Assembly (NCBI RefSeq): GCF_019649055.1 | Contig: NW_026570530.1 | Coordinates: forward strand, 1 to 59,183 | DNA length: 59,183 nt | From: Paramacrobiotus metropolitanus | Lineage: Eukaryota > Tardigrada > Eutardigrada > Parachela > Macrobiotidae | Reading direction: 5' to 3' | In this document: positions 10,590-20,859 of the stretch, piece by piece | How the letters are laid out: each line of letters starts with the position of its first letter | Numbering within the stretch: position 1 is the first letter of the stretch | Notes under the pieces: model-generated | The model's database searches: none | Seen by the model: the letters and a program-made list of their open reading frames with translations, nothing else | Told to the model about the DNA's origin: nothing | Translations under genes and position numbers: made by a program

Positions 10590-10847
10590 GAGTTAAGTAA
10601 AGGAAATACCAGAATATCAGAACGCCTCCTGAATCACCCGTGCCCGATTGAGCCGTCCCCAACAACCGTTTGTGGAGTAACAGTGACCACTGCCCATGAC
10701 TCGTACCTCAACAGCCTTTTGTCCGTCTGGAATGAACTTCCCCTGATGCCCAACGCCTACGTCACGTTGAATACCTTTTCCGAAGCTTTAAAGACAGTAA
10801 ACTGGAACGATTTACCATCAGCTAAAGCTTTCAGAACAAGTGACTAG
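10590..10847 (+). pseudogene. Possible C-terminal tail of a second LINE
   Basis: This is an open plus-strand frame of 85 codons after a TGA, ending at TAG, with no ATG near its beginning. The stretch SYLNSLLSVWNELP followed by TFSEALK resembles the short W-N-x-L-P...F-x-x-x-L tail found at the end of many metazoan LINE reverse-transcriptase proteins. Nothing upstream in the same frame supports it, so it would be a decayed 3' fragment. The match is a pattern only and could be chance. Confidence 0.22.
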
Positions 10848-11329
10848 CATAATTATATCTATTCTTTAGTGTTCAATGATAAAGAAGTAAATTTTAATTA
10901 GCAAGTATCACGGTTGCGACTCAGTTGAAACTGTACAAAAGGCGATTACGTGCGTAAGTGTCCTTGCTTTCCCTTTTTCCCACGATTTCTTTTTGAAAAC
11001 ATTTTGAAAATTTGTAATTGTCAATGTGGTTTTTGGTTTTATGCATCGACCCCAGCGCGATCGTCTCCCTTCCTTTTTCCACGATAACACCAACTGATCG
11101 CAACCTTTGTGACTCTCTGTACTGCCTTTTCAAGTGTTTTGCTGTTTATTATAAAACAATGTATGTTGTTGTCATCGTAATCACTTCATGTTTTCGTGTG
11201 TCACTTCATGATGCTGTTGCAATGTTTTGTATGTTTTTCCATCCGCTGTCTCGCTGTCTGAAGCTTAGAGGGGGCACTCGCTCCGTGCAAGGACAATAAA
11301 CTTCCATTATTATAAAAGCTTAAAAGCAA
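10848..11329. other. No gene supported
   Basis: Overlapping short frames at 10908-11133 (-) and 11018-11299 (+) have no recognisable domain or consistent splice context. Confidence 0.35.
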
Positions 11330-11470
11330 AAAGGCTGGTTCTGGCCAATCAGAAGGCAAGTATAGTTCTGACCAATCAGGACGATTTGGAGGCGGGAACG
11401 TGACGAACAAACATCTCTGCTTTAATATACTAGACTAGCAACGACCGCGACGCTACGCGCCGCGGATCCA
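11330..11470 (+). repeat. Dispersed CCAAT/GC-hairpin module, copy 2
   Basis: This is a diverged copy of the 8400-8589 module in the same order: CTGGCCAATCAGAAGG, CTGACCAATCAGGAC, GATTTGGAGGCGGGA, CTGCTTTAATA, then a decayed GC-rich hairpin. The TAAAAGCTTAAAAGC just before it resembles minisatellite A. Confidence 0.55.
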
Positions 11471-11649
11471 ACGAAGGTGGATTAATTTGTAGTTTGTTTT
11501 TATTAAAAGGGTAGCATTTCACAGCTTAGCGGACGTCCTCAAATGGATAACGTTAATCTTTTAAACTAAAAAACCAACTCTACTGTATAGTGTGTTTAGT
11601 TTTTACGCAAAATATTTAACGCAGACAGTTTCATGTACCTATCCGCTAG

Positions 11650-12150
11650 CACAGCCGTGAACTCTCGCTTTATGACGTTACGCCGTTTACTCTCGTGCGA
11701 TCACGTTACGCCGTTATCTCACGCGTAATAATGTTACGCCGCTAAACTATCACGCGGTAACATTACGCTGGTTACCCTCTGCAATAAAGATACGTAGCTA
11801 ACCGTAGTAGATACGTAGATTTTGGAGTGATTACGTTACGCTGCCTACTCTCGCGTAATAACGTTACGCTGTTAAATCTTTGCGTGGTAAAGTAATGCAG
11901 ATTGCTCTCGGGCGGTAACGTTACTCTGCTTTGTCTCGCGTGCTTAGATTACGTTGCTGCGTCTCGCGTGCTTACGTTATGTCTCCTGCTATTGCGATCT
12001 TGCGTTACTCCACTTACTTTTGCCGGATAACGCTACGCTGCTTCGGGTGGTTAAGATACGCCCCTTACTTTCGGTGGTAACGTTACGCCGCTTACTTTCA
12101 CGTTGTAAGATTGCACTGACTACTCTCAGTAATAGATTTACGTAGCTTTC
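11650..12150 (+). repeat. Degenerate minisatellite C (~28-35 bp units)
   Basis: There are about 15 diverged units built around GGTAACGTTACGCCGCTTAC and CTCTCGCG. AACGTTA and TTACGCCG recur throughout with variable spacing. The 63-codon frame at 11954-12145 lies inside it and is not supported as a gene. Confidence 0.6.
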
Positions 12151-12170
12151 TCTACTCAGCTTTCTCTACT

Positions 12171-12205
12171 ATATATATATGTAAGACTAGTCTTAACATA
12201 TATAT
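12171..12205. repeat. AT-rich imperfect palindrome centred on ACTAGT
   Basis: TAAGACTAGTCTTA is a perfect 14-bp palindrome, and flanking ATATATATG / ACATATATAT extends the symmetry to about 34 bp with one indel. Confidence 0.6.
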
Positions 12206-12506
12206 TGCCTTTAGGCATGGATTCAGGTCGTTTCCTATCTTGGGAACTGTTAAGGCCGGCTCAAGTTCTGAACGTAGCTAAGTATGATGCAGCTGCTCCA
12301 CCGCACGAGATAGCTACATGAAGTGTCCACGCCGACAAATACGGTTCGCAAAACCACCTCATGAGGTGGAGCTGCTGCACCGTAACCAGATCTAGCTGGA
12401 CTTTGAGAGTAGCCCTAATAAAGTGTAAACTTGTAATTCTGTAACACAAGACAGACAAAATCGTAGCTCTGTTAATAGAAAGGATGCGCAGAGTCAAAAC
12501 GCGGAC

Positions 12507-12603
12507 TTACATCGAGCAGCAGCGACTTACATCGAAGCGCGTAATAGGCGTTCCAAGTCCCAATTGGCTGAGCTTCGATGTAAGTCGCTTTTTGCTCGAT
12601 GTC
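12507..12603. repeat. Inverted repeat with 17-bp perfect inner arms
   Basis: GCGACTTACATCGAAGC (12522-12538) matches GCTTCGATGTAAGTCGC (12572-12588) perfectly, and an outer ACATCGAGCA/TGCTCGATGT pair extends the arms to about 34 bp with small gaps. CAGCGACTTACAAACTTCG at 12671-12689 is a further diverged copy. Confidence 0.65.
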
Positions 12604-12704
12604 TGTCAATGAGCGTCGACGAAAACCGTTACCAACAAGGGCGTACCTTGTAACGGGTCTAAGCGACGCCCAGCGACTTACAAACTTCGTGTTTCTGCGA
12701 TCTT

Positions 12705-12754
12705 GATTGGCGGGTCTGCATTTTGAGTTAGATCGAGGCTGCCCCCCGCCAATC
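12705..12754. repeat. 10-bp perfect stem, 30-base loop
   Basis: GATTGGCGGG (12705-12714) and CCCGCCAATC (12745-12754) are perfect complements. The left arm read on the minus strand contains the CCAAT word. Confidence 0.5.
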
Positions 12755-12914
12755 GCGAAATTCGAAACCACGTGATTGTTTTCCCGTACTATAACTTAGC
12801 ATCAGAAATCATGGCATTAGAACAACGGGCTCCTTCTTTTTCTTAGTTAATTTTTCAAATTTATTGGCCCACATCACTACTGTGGAAAACTGAAAAGTTT
12901 TTATTCTGTATTGG

Positions 12915-13600
12915 GTTCATGCAGCAGGGAAGCCTGCGTTCTGGGATTCCAGTTGTAGTCAAGTAAATAATCGTGTGGCTCCTGTTTTGTTAAGTGAGTT
13001 GAGTCTATCCAACTGTGTCGTGACTTGTTGCCAAATTATCCATGACAGCATTTATAACTCTGATGACAAGCCTATTGCAGATGGACAAAGAAAGGCCCAG
13101 TGGCGTGCAAATATGCATCTGGGCTTTCTTTAAAAATTTGTAATGTTCTTGTTATTTACTGGTGCTAATACCATTGCAGAGCAGGGAACCCTGCTTGCTG
13201 GGTACCCAGCTGACGATATGTTGACTGCGCTGTGCGCTTGTTCTTCGGTAGCGCTGCTACCCATAATGCTGGATAGCAAGCGTCTGGTATGTGTGTAATA
13301 GTTTTCATTATCTTAATTTAAACATAAACGATATAGCTGGGTTAGTTTTAATCTGTTTGTTTACCGTGGAAGTATATTTTGCAGCAGAACGGTAGCAAAA
13401 ATTTGGTTTGGCTTTCTACTTTGTAACACAGCGGGTTCCCGCATTGATCTGGCTACCCAGAACAGTCTGAACAATACCTTTATTATTTACTATTTTGAAT
13501 ATTTTTAGGGTATTCTAATTATTTAATATCACCCTGCATTCCATGCTACCTTTGCCGCATACGCTCTTGCTGGCTACCCAGCTGCATTATTTTTTGCAGT
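12915..13600 (+). repeat. Diverged ~250-bp tandem repeat with CTACCCAGCTG word
   Basis: Related blocks start near 12920, 13178 and 13430. Each pairs a GCAGGGAANCCTGC-like word with TGGGTACCCAGCTG or CTGGCTACCCAG, and a further CTGGCTACCCAGCTGCAT lies at 13565. The copies are strongly diverged, and no coding frame is maintained. Confidence 0.4.
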
Positions 13601-13625
13601 TTATATTGCTGGTTGCAAATAAATT

Positions 13626-13677
13626 CCATATTTTATTTTGATTCCATACTACCGTATGGAAACAAAATAGAATATGG
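13626..13677. repeat. 25-bp-arm hairpin
   Basis: CCATATTTTATTTTGATTCC and its continuation (13626-13650) are matched in inverted orientation by GGAAACAAAATAGAATATGG (13658-13677), with about 22 of 25 positions paired around a minimal loop. Confidence 0.6.
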
Positions 13678-14440
13678 TTTTTGTTTTGTTGCTGCATTTT
13701 ATTTTGTTTTATTTCCTGGTTATCAGCGATGCATTGACATTGCTTTACAGGACGAATAATTAATATTAATTTTCGATTTTAATGCTCTTATCTAAAGTAC
13801 GAGCACAGTACTCTACTTCCGGTTTAATTATTAAATGTGCATTCTGTATGTAAGTGCGGTGGCCATGTAGTGCGCACACCGTCTGGTTTTACACGTACAG
13901 ACTTAAAACGCAAGCCGTGCAAAAGGGCGCGGTTTTGCCTACTGTGTATGTAAGTGCATGGTCAAAATCGATGTAAGTAAGTCCTTGATGCGCCTATGCG
14001 CAATTGGTACAATGCTAACACTGGACAGACAGAAATGAAATTCTGAGTTCTGTGACTGAGGAGACAGAAACGCTAATGCAAGGGAGATGCATGTTATGTG
14101 GAAGAAGGCAGGGCAATGGGCAATTGGACATAGCTGCCTTGCTGAAACTGGCAAAAAAAGAGTTGAGATTTGTAAAAAGAGTTAAAAATTTGCAAAAAGC
14201 ACTCACGCCTCCGGAAGTGTCCCGACGTTTACGAGGGTCGCCACGCTAGTGTTTTAAGCTATGGATCCACGCCGTGTGATACTGTAACTTGTAAGTTTGT
14301 AACTTAAGACAGACAGAAATTTAAACTGACAGGGAGATTTTGTGAGTGTAAACTCGGGAGTAGCAGAACGCTGCAAGTCAGGATAGACAGAGACGTAGAG
14401 GCAGAGGAGGAGCATGTTTTGTGAACTGTGAAAGAACGCA
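13678..14440. other. No gene supported
   Basis: Overlapping short frames (13939-14249) have no recognised domain. AACTTGTAA...GACAGACA at about 14287-14318 is a diverged copy of 12430-12460, so parts of this stretch are old repeats. Upstream exons of the F-box gene could lie here or in 14.8-15.39 kb, but none can be identified. Confidence 0.35.
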
Positions 14441-14501
14441 CTAAATGTCATTGTCAGTTGACCCAAAGTTTCAAGCACTAGTTTTTCGTTTATCTCTCCA
14501 T

Positions 14502-14785
14502 AAAACTTCCCAACCAACATCTCAGAAGATAGTGAAAAAATTTAGAAGCTTTTTGATCTCTGATAAGTGGTTATTTGTAGCGAACCGAGAAAGTTAGGCT
14601 TGTTTTGGTTTCTCGTAGACAAAGCATAGGGTGCAGGCAACCCCTCCATCGCACGGACCCATGCTATGTCTTGAGAAACCGAAACAAACATAACTTCCTT
14701 GGTTCGCTATAAAAACCTACTCCCAAGATATCAAAAAAATTCTGAAATTTTATTCTCTGTTCTGAACCATACATTGGGAAGTTTT
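14502..14785. mobile_element. Foldback element with ~140-bp arms
   Basis: A long imperfect palindrome is symmetric about 14643.5. Its inner arms (14580-14639 against 14648-14707) are about 85-90% identical: GCGAACCGAGAAAGTTAGGC against the inverted GCGAACCAAGGAAGTTATG. TA dinucleotides at 14578-14579 and 14708-14709 make the inner 128 bp look like a TA-flanked MITE. The arms nevertheless continue outward with no net length change to AAAACTTCCCA (14502-14512) and TGGGAAGTTTT (14775-14785), and weaker similarity may reach 14450 and 14840. It could be an old foldback transposon, or an inverted duplication carrying a younger palindromic core. Its transcript would form a long hairpin. Confidence 0.65.
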
Positions 14786-15390
14786 GTTAAAGACACAGCG
14801 AAAGGCTGGTGCTGCAAGTTTCGGAGATCAAGTGGCAGTCGAAATCAGCTACCCAGAGTCCAGACTACTACACGTATGCGCGTACGCGAGGTGGTTGCCA
14901 GACCATCTCGTTCAAATAGCCGTGCACTCAAGCGAACTTCTCAGATAAAATTCAACTTCTCAGATAAAATTCAACAACAAAATTTTTCTGCAGTTAAGTA
15001 TTATTATGTAACCACGTGTACACAAAACCATCCATTTCCTTCGCAAGGCCGCAGGATGCGGCGTCACTTTAAGTGTTTTTGTTTTATTTTTGTTTCGTTT
15101 TTGTTTCATTTTTTTTCGGAACTTTGTTGTAAAAATCCGTATGACCATGAAACAAATCTGATAGAAAATCGGAACCATAGCTTATTAAAAAATTTCAAAT
15201 TTCCGTCAAGAAGCGAATTTCAGAAATTTTCAGGTTTTACAGCCATCTGTAACTACTTTAATGTAACGTGCTCAGTGTTGACATGCGCTGCATTTCCAGC
15301 ATCTCGTAACTTTTAAGTTGATCTAACTAATGAATCAAAAATTGAATTAATTTTATTTTTTAACCATATTGTAAATTTCATTATTTTTAG
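14786..15390 (+). other. Presumed intron or 5' flank of the F-box gene
   Basis: A 205-codon stop-free frame covers 14699-15316, but it begins at TTG, runs across the right arm of the foldback element and shows no domain, so I do not call it a gene. AACTTCTCAGATAAAATTC is tandemly duplicated exactly at 14935-14953 and 14954-14972. The last bases, ATTTCATTATTTTTAG, are a strong splice acceptor for the exon starting at 15391. Confidence 0.4.
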
Positions 15391-16240
15391 GCCCCTTTGA
15401 ATGTGCAGGAGGCGATGCCGCGGTATCAGTCGCTATTGGCGGATGAAAAACAAGTCAGCTATCGTAATACGGTTGTCGTTCGCGGCTGTGACGACGCTTG
15501 GTGGCTGGGGTATATCCAGGATATTGACGGCGAATATGCGTTTATCCATTTTAACTCAACATTAACGGAAGCTCGCTGGATGCACTCGAGAGACGTCTGG
15601 CCTCTGCCATCGTACTGGGACACCGAGCTTTGTATCAGGGAAGGTTACCTGAACGTGGAAATATTTGCAGCCCTGCGTGATGAAGATAACGGTCCGTTTC
15701 GATTTCGACCAGCCATTATACTGAAAATACTTTCGGGCTGTAACTCGGGTTGTTCGATGGTTTATATCAAAACCGTAGGTTTCAGCAGCGACGCTGCCCC
15801 GCAAGATCGTCTTGAGCTGATCCACGAAGGCCAAGTGGCAAGTACGTTGCCACCCAGCGGTGCATCATTGCTGGACCGCCGCGAAGGTATGCTCTATACC
15901 AAATACTGGATACCATTTGATCAAGCCGAAACCGTTCTCAGTGAGCCTTCCGATAAGTTTCGCATGATTAAACATCTTCAAGATGCTCTTCGAGCCAGAA
16001 TGCATTCATTAAGGGGTCAGTATTTGGCTGACGACTGCCGATTTCATCTGCGCATCGATTCGGGGGGTTGCATGTTTATCATCGTCATTCATGCAACTGA
16101 TGCAACAGACGTGGAACCGACGCACTGGATGTCTGAGACCTTACCGACAGTCTTGAAAACACATCTGACTAGTCGCGCCAGTCTACCACCTATTCGCAAT
16201 CGAGCATTCCACGGAAACGAATATGTCTTTTGTGGTGCCG
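15391..16240 (+). CDS. F-box gene, exon A: Tudor/Agenet-like N-terminal domain
   Basis: This exon encodes about 283 residues between a strong acceptor (TTATTTTTAG at 15381-15390) and a GTAAGC donor at 16241. The first in-frame ATG is at 15415; an upstream coding exon is also possible because the frame is open from 15391. The region NTVVVRG, DDAWWLGYIQDIDG, YAFIHFN, W-M-H-S-R and VWPLP has the pattern of a small beta-barrel reader domain (Tudor/Agenet/PWWP-like). A second block (ALRDEDNGPFRFRPAIIL) and a conserved-looking YTKYWIPF follow. The exon ends in phase 1 and joins exon B in frame. I do not recognise the exact family; similarity to lineage-specific tardigrade proteins is an impression. 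A substrate-receptor role for a ubiquitin ligase is inferred from the F-box in exons B and C. Confidence 0.7.
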
Positions 16241-16304
16241 GTAAGCCGACCGTTTGTTGTAAAGTGTAAACCTGTCTTTTAAAATGATAGTTGACTTGTA
16301 AGTA

Positions 16305-17218
16305 CAAAGGAGATTCCAAAAATAATTTTCCCTATTTTGTCTCCCTGCGATTTTAAGTTATAGATAAATGGTATAATTTTTGCTGGATAACCCATTATAA
16401 ACTATCTAAAGAAACAAGAATCAAAACAATCGAAGAAAAACTTGCAAAACGAAAAACAGAATGGTGAATGCTACTTCTGCACTTTTTTCAGCACCTTTTT
16501 TGAAAATTCTTCTTTTTATTGCCAATCCTGACCTGGCAATGTTTTCAACAAAAAATTTAAAGTGTCAACTGGAAATTTAGTACTTGATATTACTGCGATG
16601 GCAGGACATTTTGAAAAGCTCAGAGGTAAAAGTAAACGTTTTTCTTTCATTAGACACCGAAATTATCTTATTTCAGCCGTTTTGCTTTTATAAATTCATG
16701 ATGCTTCCCATCGATAAAAAGCGCATCTTATGGCCAGTCGTGCGCATCTCAGATACCAAGAAAGTTTGGATTCCACCGATAACACCAAATTTTTTTCATG
16801 AAATTGGCTGTTTTTGACCGTCTGGATGCTGCGATGCTTTCTGATTGTGACACCTAGTCCCAAGCAGTTCTTATTTTCCTAGAAAAGTGGTTGGAATATG
16901 ACATTTTGTTCAAAACTTTATTTTGTAAGAGGAAAGAAATCTAAATCTAAATCTAAATCTAATTTACACGTCAAGGAAAATGAGCGGAAAGATTGCGAAA
17001 AATAGCAAAAACTGTCCGGGATAATCGGGTGAAAAACTTTGAAAACCCTTTGGTGTTTTTTTTGGCATTTCTTCCCCAGTTGATTGTAATTAAATAAAAT
17101 AATTTCTTTCTACAGTGTGCTAATGAAGGACGTTTTTTTACAATATGGATAGTATTAGCTGAATGCTTTAATGCCGGGAGATACAAAATAGGGAAAATTA
17201 TTTTTGGAATGTCCTTTG
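16305..17218. mobile_element. TA-flanked 0.9-kb MITE in the F-box gene intron
   Basis: The left end CAAAGGAGATTCCAAAAATA is repeated in inverted orientation at the right end (CAAAGGACATTCCAAAAATA when reverse-complemented). Identity continues through ATTTTCCCTATTTTG, giving about 37 bp with one mismatch. TA flanks both ends (16303-16304 and 17219-17220); the wider GTAC is also duplicated. Inside are an (AAATCT)4 microsatellite and no transposase frame. The element fits a non-autonomous Tc1/mariner-like insertion into the intron at 16241-17522, and the near-identical ends suggest it is fairly recent. Confidence 0.75.
16937..16960 (+). repeat. (AAATCT)4 microsatellite
   Basis: Four exact tandem AAATCT units inside the intronic MITE. 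Confidence 0.9.
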
Positions 17219-17522
17219 TACCTATGTACTCTGTACCATTAACTAGAATTACTCACGCTGATTGACTGCGCGTGAGAGAGCTGAGCGACAGCCGAATCGT
17301 AAGGAGCTTACATTGTTAGCCATATATGCGGTATATGTATGACGGAGATCAGTCGTAGGCTCGTAGCATGGAGAAGCGAGTTGCTTCCTTTAGTGACGTT
17401 TAGTGGCTGTTGGGAATTAATTACTTACCTAGCCTTCACCTTAAACATCTCAAGTTGTTACATTACAGTGACTAGGTGTGGCATTGATTGCGGTAAGCTA
17501 AATATATATATTCTTTTCTTAG

Positions 17523-17634
17523 ATATCGAAATTGGGTCACTGATGTCCACTACCTGCATCTCAGATTTGACGCATTCGCTTCTGAGCGACATATTGTCGC
17601 ATTTGGACTTACATTCACGAATGAAAACCAAACG
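17523..17634 (+). CDS. F-box gene, exon B: first half of the F-box
   Basis: This 112-bp exon lies between the acceptor ATTCTTTTCTTAG (ending 17522) and the donor GTAACT (17635). It begins with two bases that complete the single base left by exon A, and it ends two bases into an arginine codon. Its last residues, THSLLSDILSHLDLHSRMKTK, match the first helices of an F-box (L-x-x-x-[IL]-L-x-x-[IL]-x-S-x-L-D-L-x-x-[RL]). The rest of the motif is supplied by exon C. Matching phases at both junctions are the main reason for joining these exons. Confidence 0.75.
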
Positions 17635-18242
17635 GTAACTTACTCTTTGCACTCACAAGCTAAATATTTCCATTGAGTTATTCGCCCACATACCAGACGC
17701 ATATCGTTTTACAGAGAAAAATCAGCTCTATTAAGTAGTATTTTTTATAGCGGGGTGGTTTTTATACTTATCGTTTAAAAAACATCTAAAGTTAGTATTG
17801 CAAATCGTGTGAAAGTCGAAGCACTACCCGTAGGAACATACGATACATGTACAGAGTAGTTATCCTCTAAACTCGTTTTCGGCCACGCCCACTGGACCAA
17901 CTATGCCGACGAAACTATTTTTTTAAATATTGCTACTATATAATATTATAGTGTCTTGAGACAAAAGCTGAACTTTTCTGATGAAAAAGCTGTGACTGGA
18001 CCCTGGTTAGACTGTTTATAAGGGATTAAGGAATAAGGGATACGCAATCATTCTGAACCAGCTGTGCTAGATAGCGGCTCCGTTGAATTCAAACCATCCG
18101 GCGCCTGGTGCGAGTGGTATTTGCATACTTTTATTACGAGTATGCAAATAGAAAATACGGTAGTCAACGGCTCGTGAATGGTGTGCCACTGTTTCAGATT
18201 TCGAACTGATGTCTTTGGTGTGCTTACTGTGTTTCTTGATAG

Positions 18243-18986
18243 GGTGTGCGGCTTATGGCAGTTATTGCTGAACAGCTCTCGAATGATACAGCACGTCATG
18301 ATTTCTTTCGAAAGCTGCTGGCAGCTCAAGGTGGACAGCGATAACTGTTTTAAAGTGGCTTCTCTGCTCAGCAGCTCAGTTAGCTCAGCGACAAAAAGTC
18401 TCACGCTGTTGAATGTGTTCCCGCCGCAGTACGGCTTTTTCTTGGGTTCGATGTTAAATGCCTTGGAAATTAAGTTGCCATTTCTCATGTTCAAAGACCA
18501 CACTGACGTCAAACCACTAAGAGCTCGCCAACAAAAGCAGTCACGTTTAAAGCATGGGATTGCGGTCCGTTTGACTGCCTATAAACACTACTGCAACTTC
18601 GTCGTGCTGAAAAACTGGACAGTTGCCGCCCTCTTCGGACAACATTTGTACGACATTCTTGAGAAAGAGCCCGTCTCCTACGAACCATATGAGCCCGGCG
18701 TGACCTCTCGCCTCCTGCCAGCGCACGAGCGGGAGTGGATGATTCGTCTCACATGTCAGCCTGATGAACTGGTCATTGACAAACTACAAATCACCATTCC
18801 GAAGGTCATTCTGCCCTGCAGAGACGGAAAAATGCACATGACCAGTCGCTTTATGTGTGTCTTGAACGATAACTTCCCGCCGGTCACGCAGGACATGGTG
18901 GTGAAGGTCACAGCTGTCCGTGCGCGTTGGCTGCGTACCCTAACCTACCCCCAGGACTGGCAGAGCATTCGCAGCTACCTTCTTAT
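18243..18986 (+). CDS. F-box gene, exon C: second half of the F-box and C-terminal region
   Basis: The acceptor TTTCTTGATAG precedes the first base, which completes the split arginine codon, and the next residues, VCGLWQLLL, finish the F-box (V-C-x-x-W). About 240 further residues follow with no recognised fold. They include SLTLLNVFPPQ, WTVAALFGQHLYDI, PDELVIDKLQITIPK and MHMTSRFMCVLNDNFPPV. In F-box proteins this part usually holds the substrate-binding domain, and an LRR-like segment near the beginning is possible. The exon ends at a consensus donor GTAAGT (18987). If the intron is retained, the frame stops at once (TAA, 18988-18990). The opposite-strand 154-codon frame at 18048-18512 is treated as a shadow. 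Confidence 0.75.
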
Positions 18987-19117
18987 GTAAGTTGACCGCA
19001 GTACATATTTCTTATGAATTATAATAGGGTCACCGTTAATTACTCAGCTTTGTTAAAAAGATCGGAAAGAAAGTATTCCTTTGAACCGGTAAATTCCAAA
19101 TTTTTTTACTGTTCTAG

Positions 19118-19130
19118 CCCTTCAGTTTAA
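19118..19130 (+). CDS. F-box gene, proposed terminal mini-exon
   Basis: The acceptor TTTACTGTTCTAG ends at 19117. Joined to exon C, the frame continues for four codons and stops at TAA (19128-19130). AATAAA follows at 19144-19149, suggesting the 3' end of the gene. The 131-bp intron and correct phase support it, but such a short coding exon needs transcript evidence; intron retention gives almost the same protein. Confidence 0.45.
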
Positions 19131-19143
19131 AAATTTGAGAGGT

Positions 19144-19149
19144 AATAAA
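19144..19149 (+). terminator. Polyadenylation signal AATAAA
   Basis: AATAAA lies 14 bases after the proposed stop of the F-box gene. Confidence 0.4.
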
Positions 19150-19630
19150 CAATCCTCTTACACCTGTTTTTATCAATTGCCCCCTTTTTTGAGAGCATAG
19201 AGCAGTGATTTAATCGAATTTTTGTTGATTTGTGTTTACGACGCTAACTATAAACTACGTCGTGTGAAAACTCAGTTCTTTCGTAGTGCATACACTACGG
19301 TTCTTTATCTATTATTATTTTAAAGTCGGTTACTTGATTACGCACGCAGCACGCTGCAGGATCACGAAGCTATTATAATTCACCGGAAATTGTTGCATAT
19401 TTTCCTCAACCAGCAGGACCAGCAAGCCCCATTCAGCTAAACGCAAATTATTTCGCTATAGCAGTTGGAAAGTACGTATAAAGCAGTTGCAATATAACGC
19501 CAAACGAAGGTGTTTTAATTGGAAATAATGCGTGGGAATGCCATGATTGTGTTTTGTACGATCCCTTCTTGTGCTAACTGGGACAAATTTCTCATTTCAA
19601 CATATTTTTATGAGCGATGTACGCCTCTAG

Positions 19631-19742
19631 AGGCGAGCAAAATTTACAACAAGCTCAATACAAAACTAATTTGCAATATTTACAGATCTGTAAATATTGT
19701 AAATTAATTTTGTATTGAGCTTTGTTTTAAATTGTGCGCTTC
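19631..19742. repeat. Long hairpin centred on AGATCT
   Basis: The palindrome is centred at 19686.5. CTCAATACAAAACTAATTTG and following bases on the left are matched by the inverted AAATTAATTTTGTATTGAG on the right, with about 34 of 36 inner positions paired. Weaker pairing, after a one-base shift, extends to about 19631 and 19742. No TA or other duplication is evident. Confidence 0.7.
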
Positions 19743-20043
19743 AAGCTTTTCTTTAAACTGGAAGATGATCTTGACACTGTACTGTATCATTCTGGTATAA
19801 GCACTAAAGCAGTAGTCAGAATTGGTTTGATTGACTACGGTATACGGTAGCTGGGTATTAGTTAGCCAACTACGAATGCAAAGGGCTCAAAGAAAGCAAA
19901 GTATGCAGGTACTGTATTAGCAATTTAGTATACAGTATATTTAAAGATAGCTCGAATAAAGCAAAATCTATCATCACTTAGTGTGGTGCCAAGTCAAAAC
20001 CGCTTTTTTTCGTACAGTAAGTTGTGCTCGATGATTTATTTGA

Positions 20044-20165
20044 AGACGCATCTACTACGTACATTCTTCTTTAACTACGTACATCTACTATGTACATTCC
20101 TCTCTTCTACGTACATACTTCGACGTACGCATCTACTACGTACATTCTTCTACGTCACATACGTT
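20044..20165 (+). repeat. CTACGTACATTCTTCT minisatellite
   Basis: Six or seven degenerate units of CTACGTACATTC(T/C)TCT with variable spacing; TACGTA is palindromic in each unit. Confidence 0.65.
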
Positions 20166-20859
20166 CTTTAATCTTTTGTATATTACTGTGATAGATTCAG
20201 CGGGTTTCACTCGGATGGAAGACCAAAAGTATGGGACGATATCGATCTGCGGTGTGTGGATCTATCCACATGGAGCAAACTGGCTATATACGGGATCACT
20301 GAAGTGTTTCGCGTGTGAAGCTCTGCAGATGTGTCTACGTTGATATCTTATCGAAGGGTCGACTATGTTGATCATTATTACCAGGATAACATCCAGAGAT
20401 CCCAGGTGACAGGGCGTTGAAGTATATGGGGAGACATTTAGGCAAACTGCTAAACTATAAACTGTTCATCTTCGATCTGCTTATGGACACAAACTGAGTT
20501 GAAAAATAATGTCGATCGAATTATCTTCGATTATTTTATTTATTGTTTCCTCTTCGTTTTGCGCTGCTAGAGCCTAGATGTTTAAAAATTATTAAAATGC
20601 CCATTTTTGAGTTTGCTCACCGTTCAGCGTTTCTGTGTGTAATAATGTCCTTACTTTCTACCTGTTCACTTATCTTTCCACTTTGAACTCGATACTCGTA
20701 TGGAATAAAAATCTCATACCCATGCAAAAACGGTGCGCTACCATTTCGGCATAGGGACATTTCGGCATTGGACACTTCGGCATAAAATCTGAATAAATAA
20801 TGTCTAAAAAATTTATCAACCTATGAAATTTACCGAAACTTAGAAATTTATGAAACGAG

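Noticed and set aside
14699-15316. 205-codon plus-strand ORF before exon A
   Set aside because: It starts at TTG, overlaps the foldback arm, has no recognised domain and ends before the acceptor. It is probably an intron or flank open by chance.
18048-18512. 154-codon minus-strand frame opposite exon C
   Set aside because: The plus-strand reading has matching splice phases, completes an F-box motif and continues for 240 residues. The minus frame has no recognised domain or splice context.
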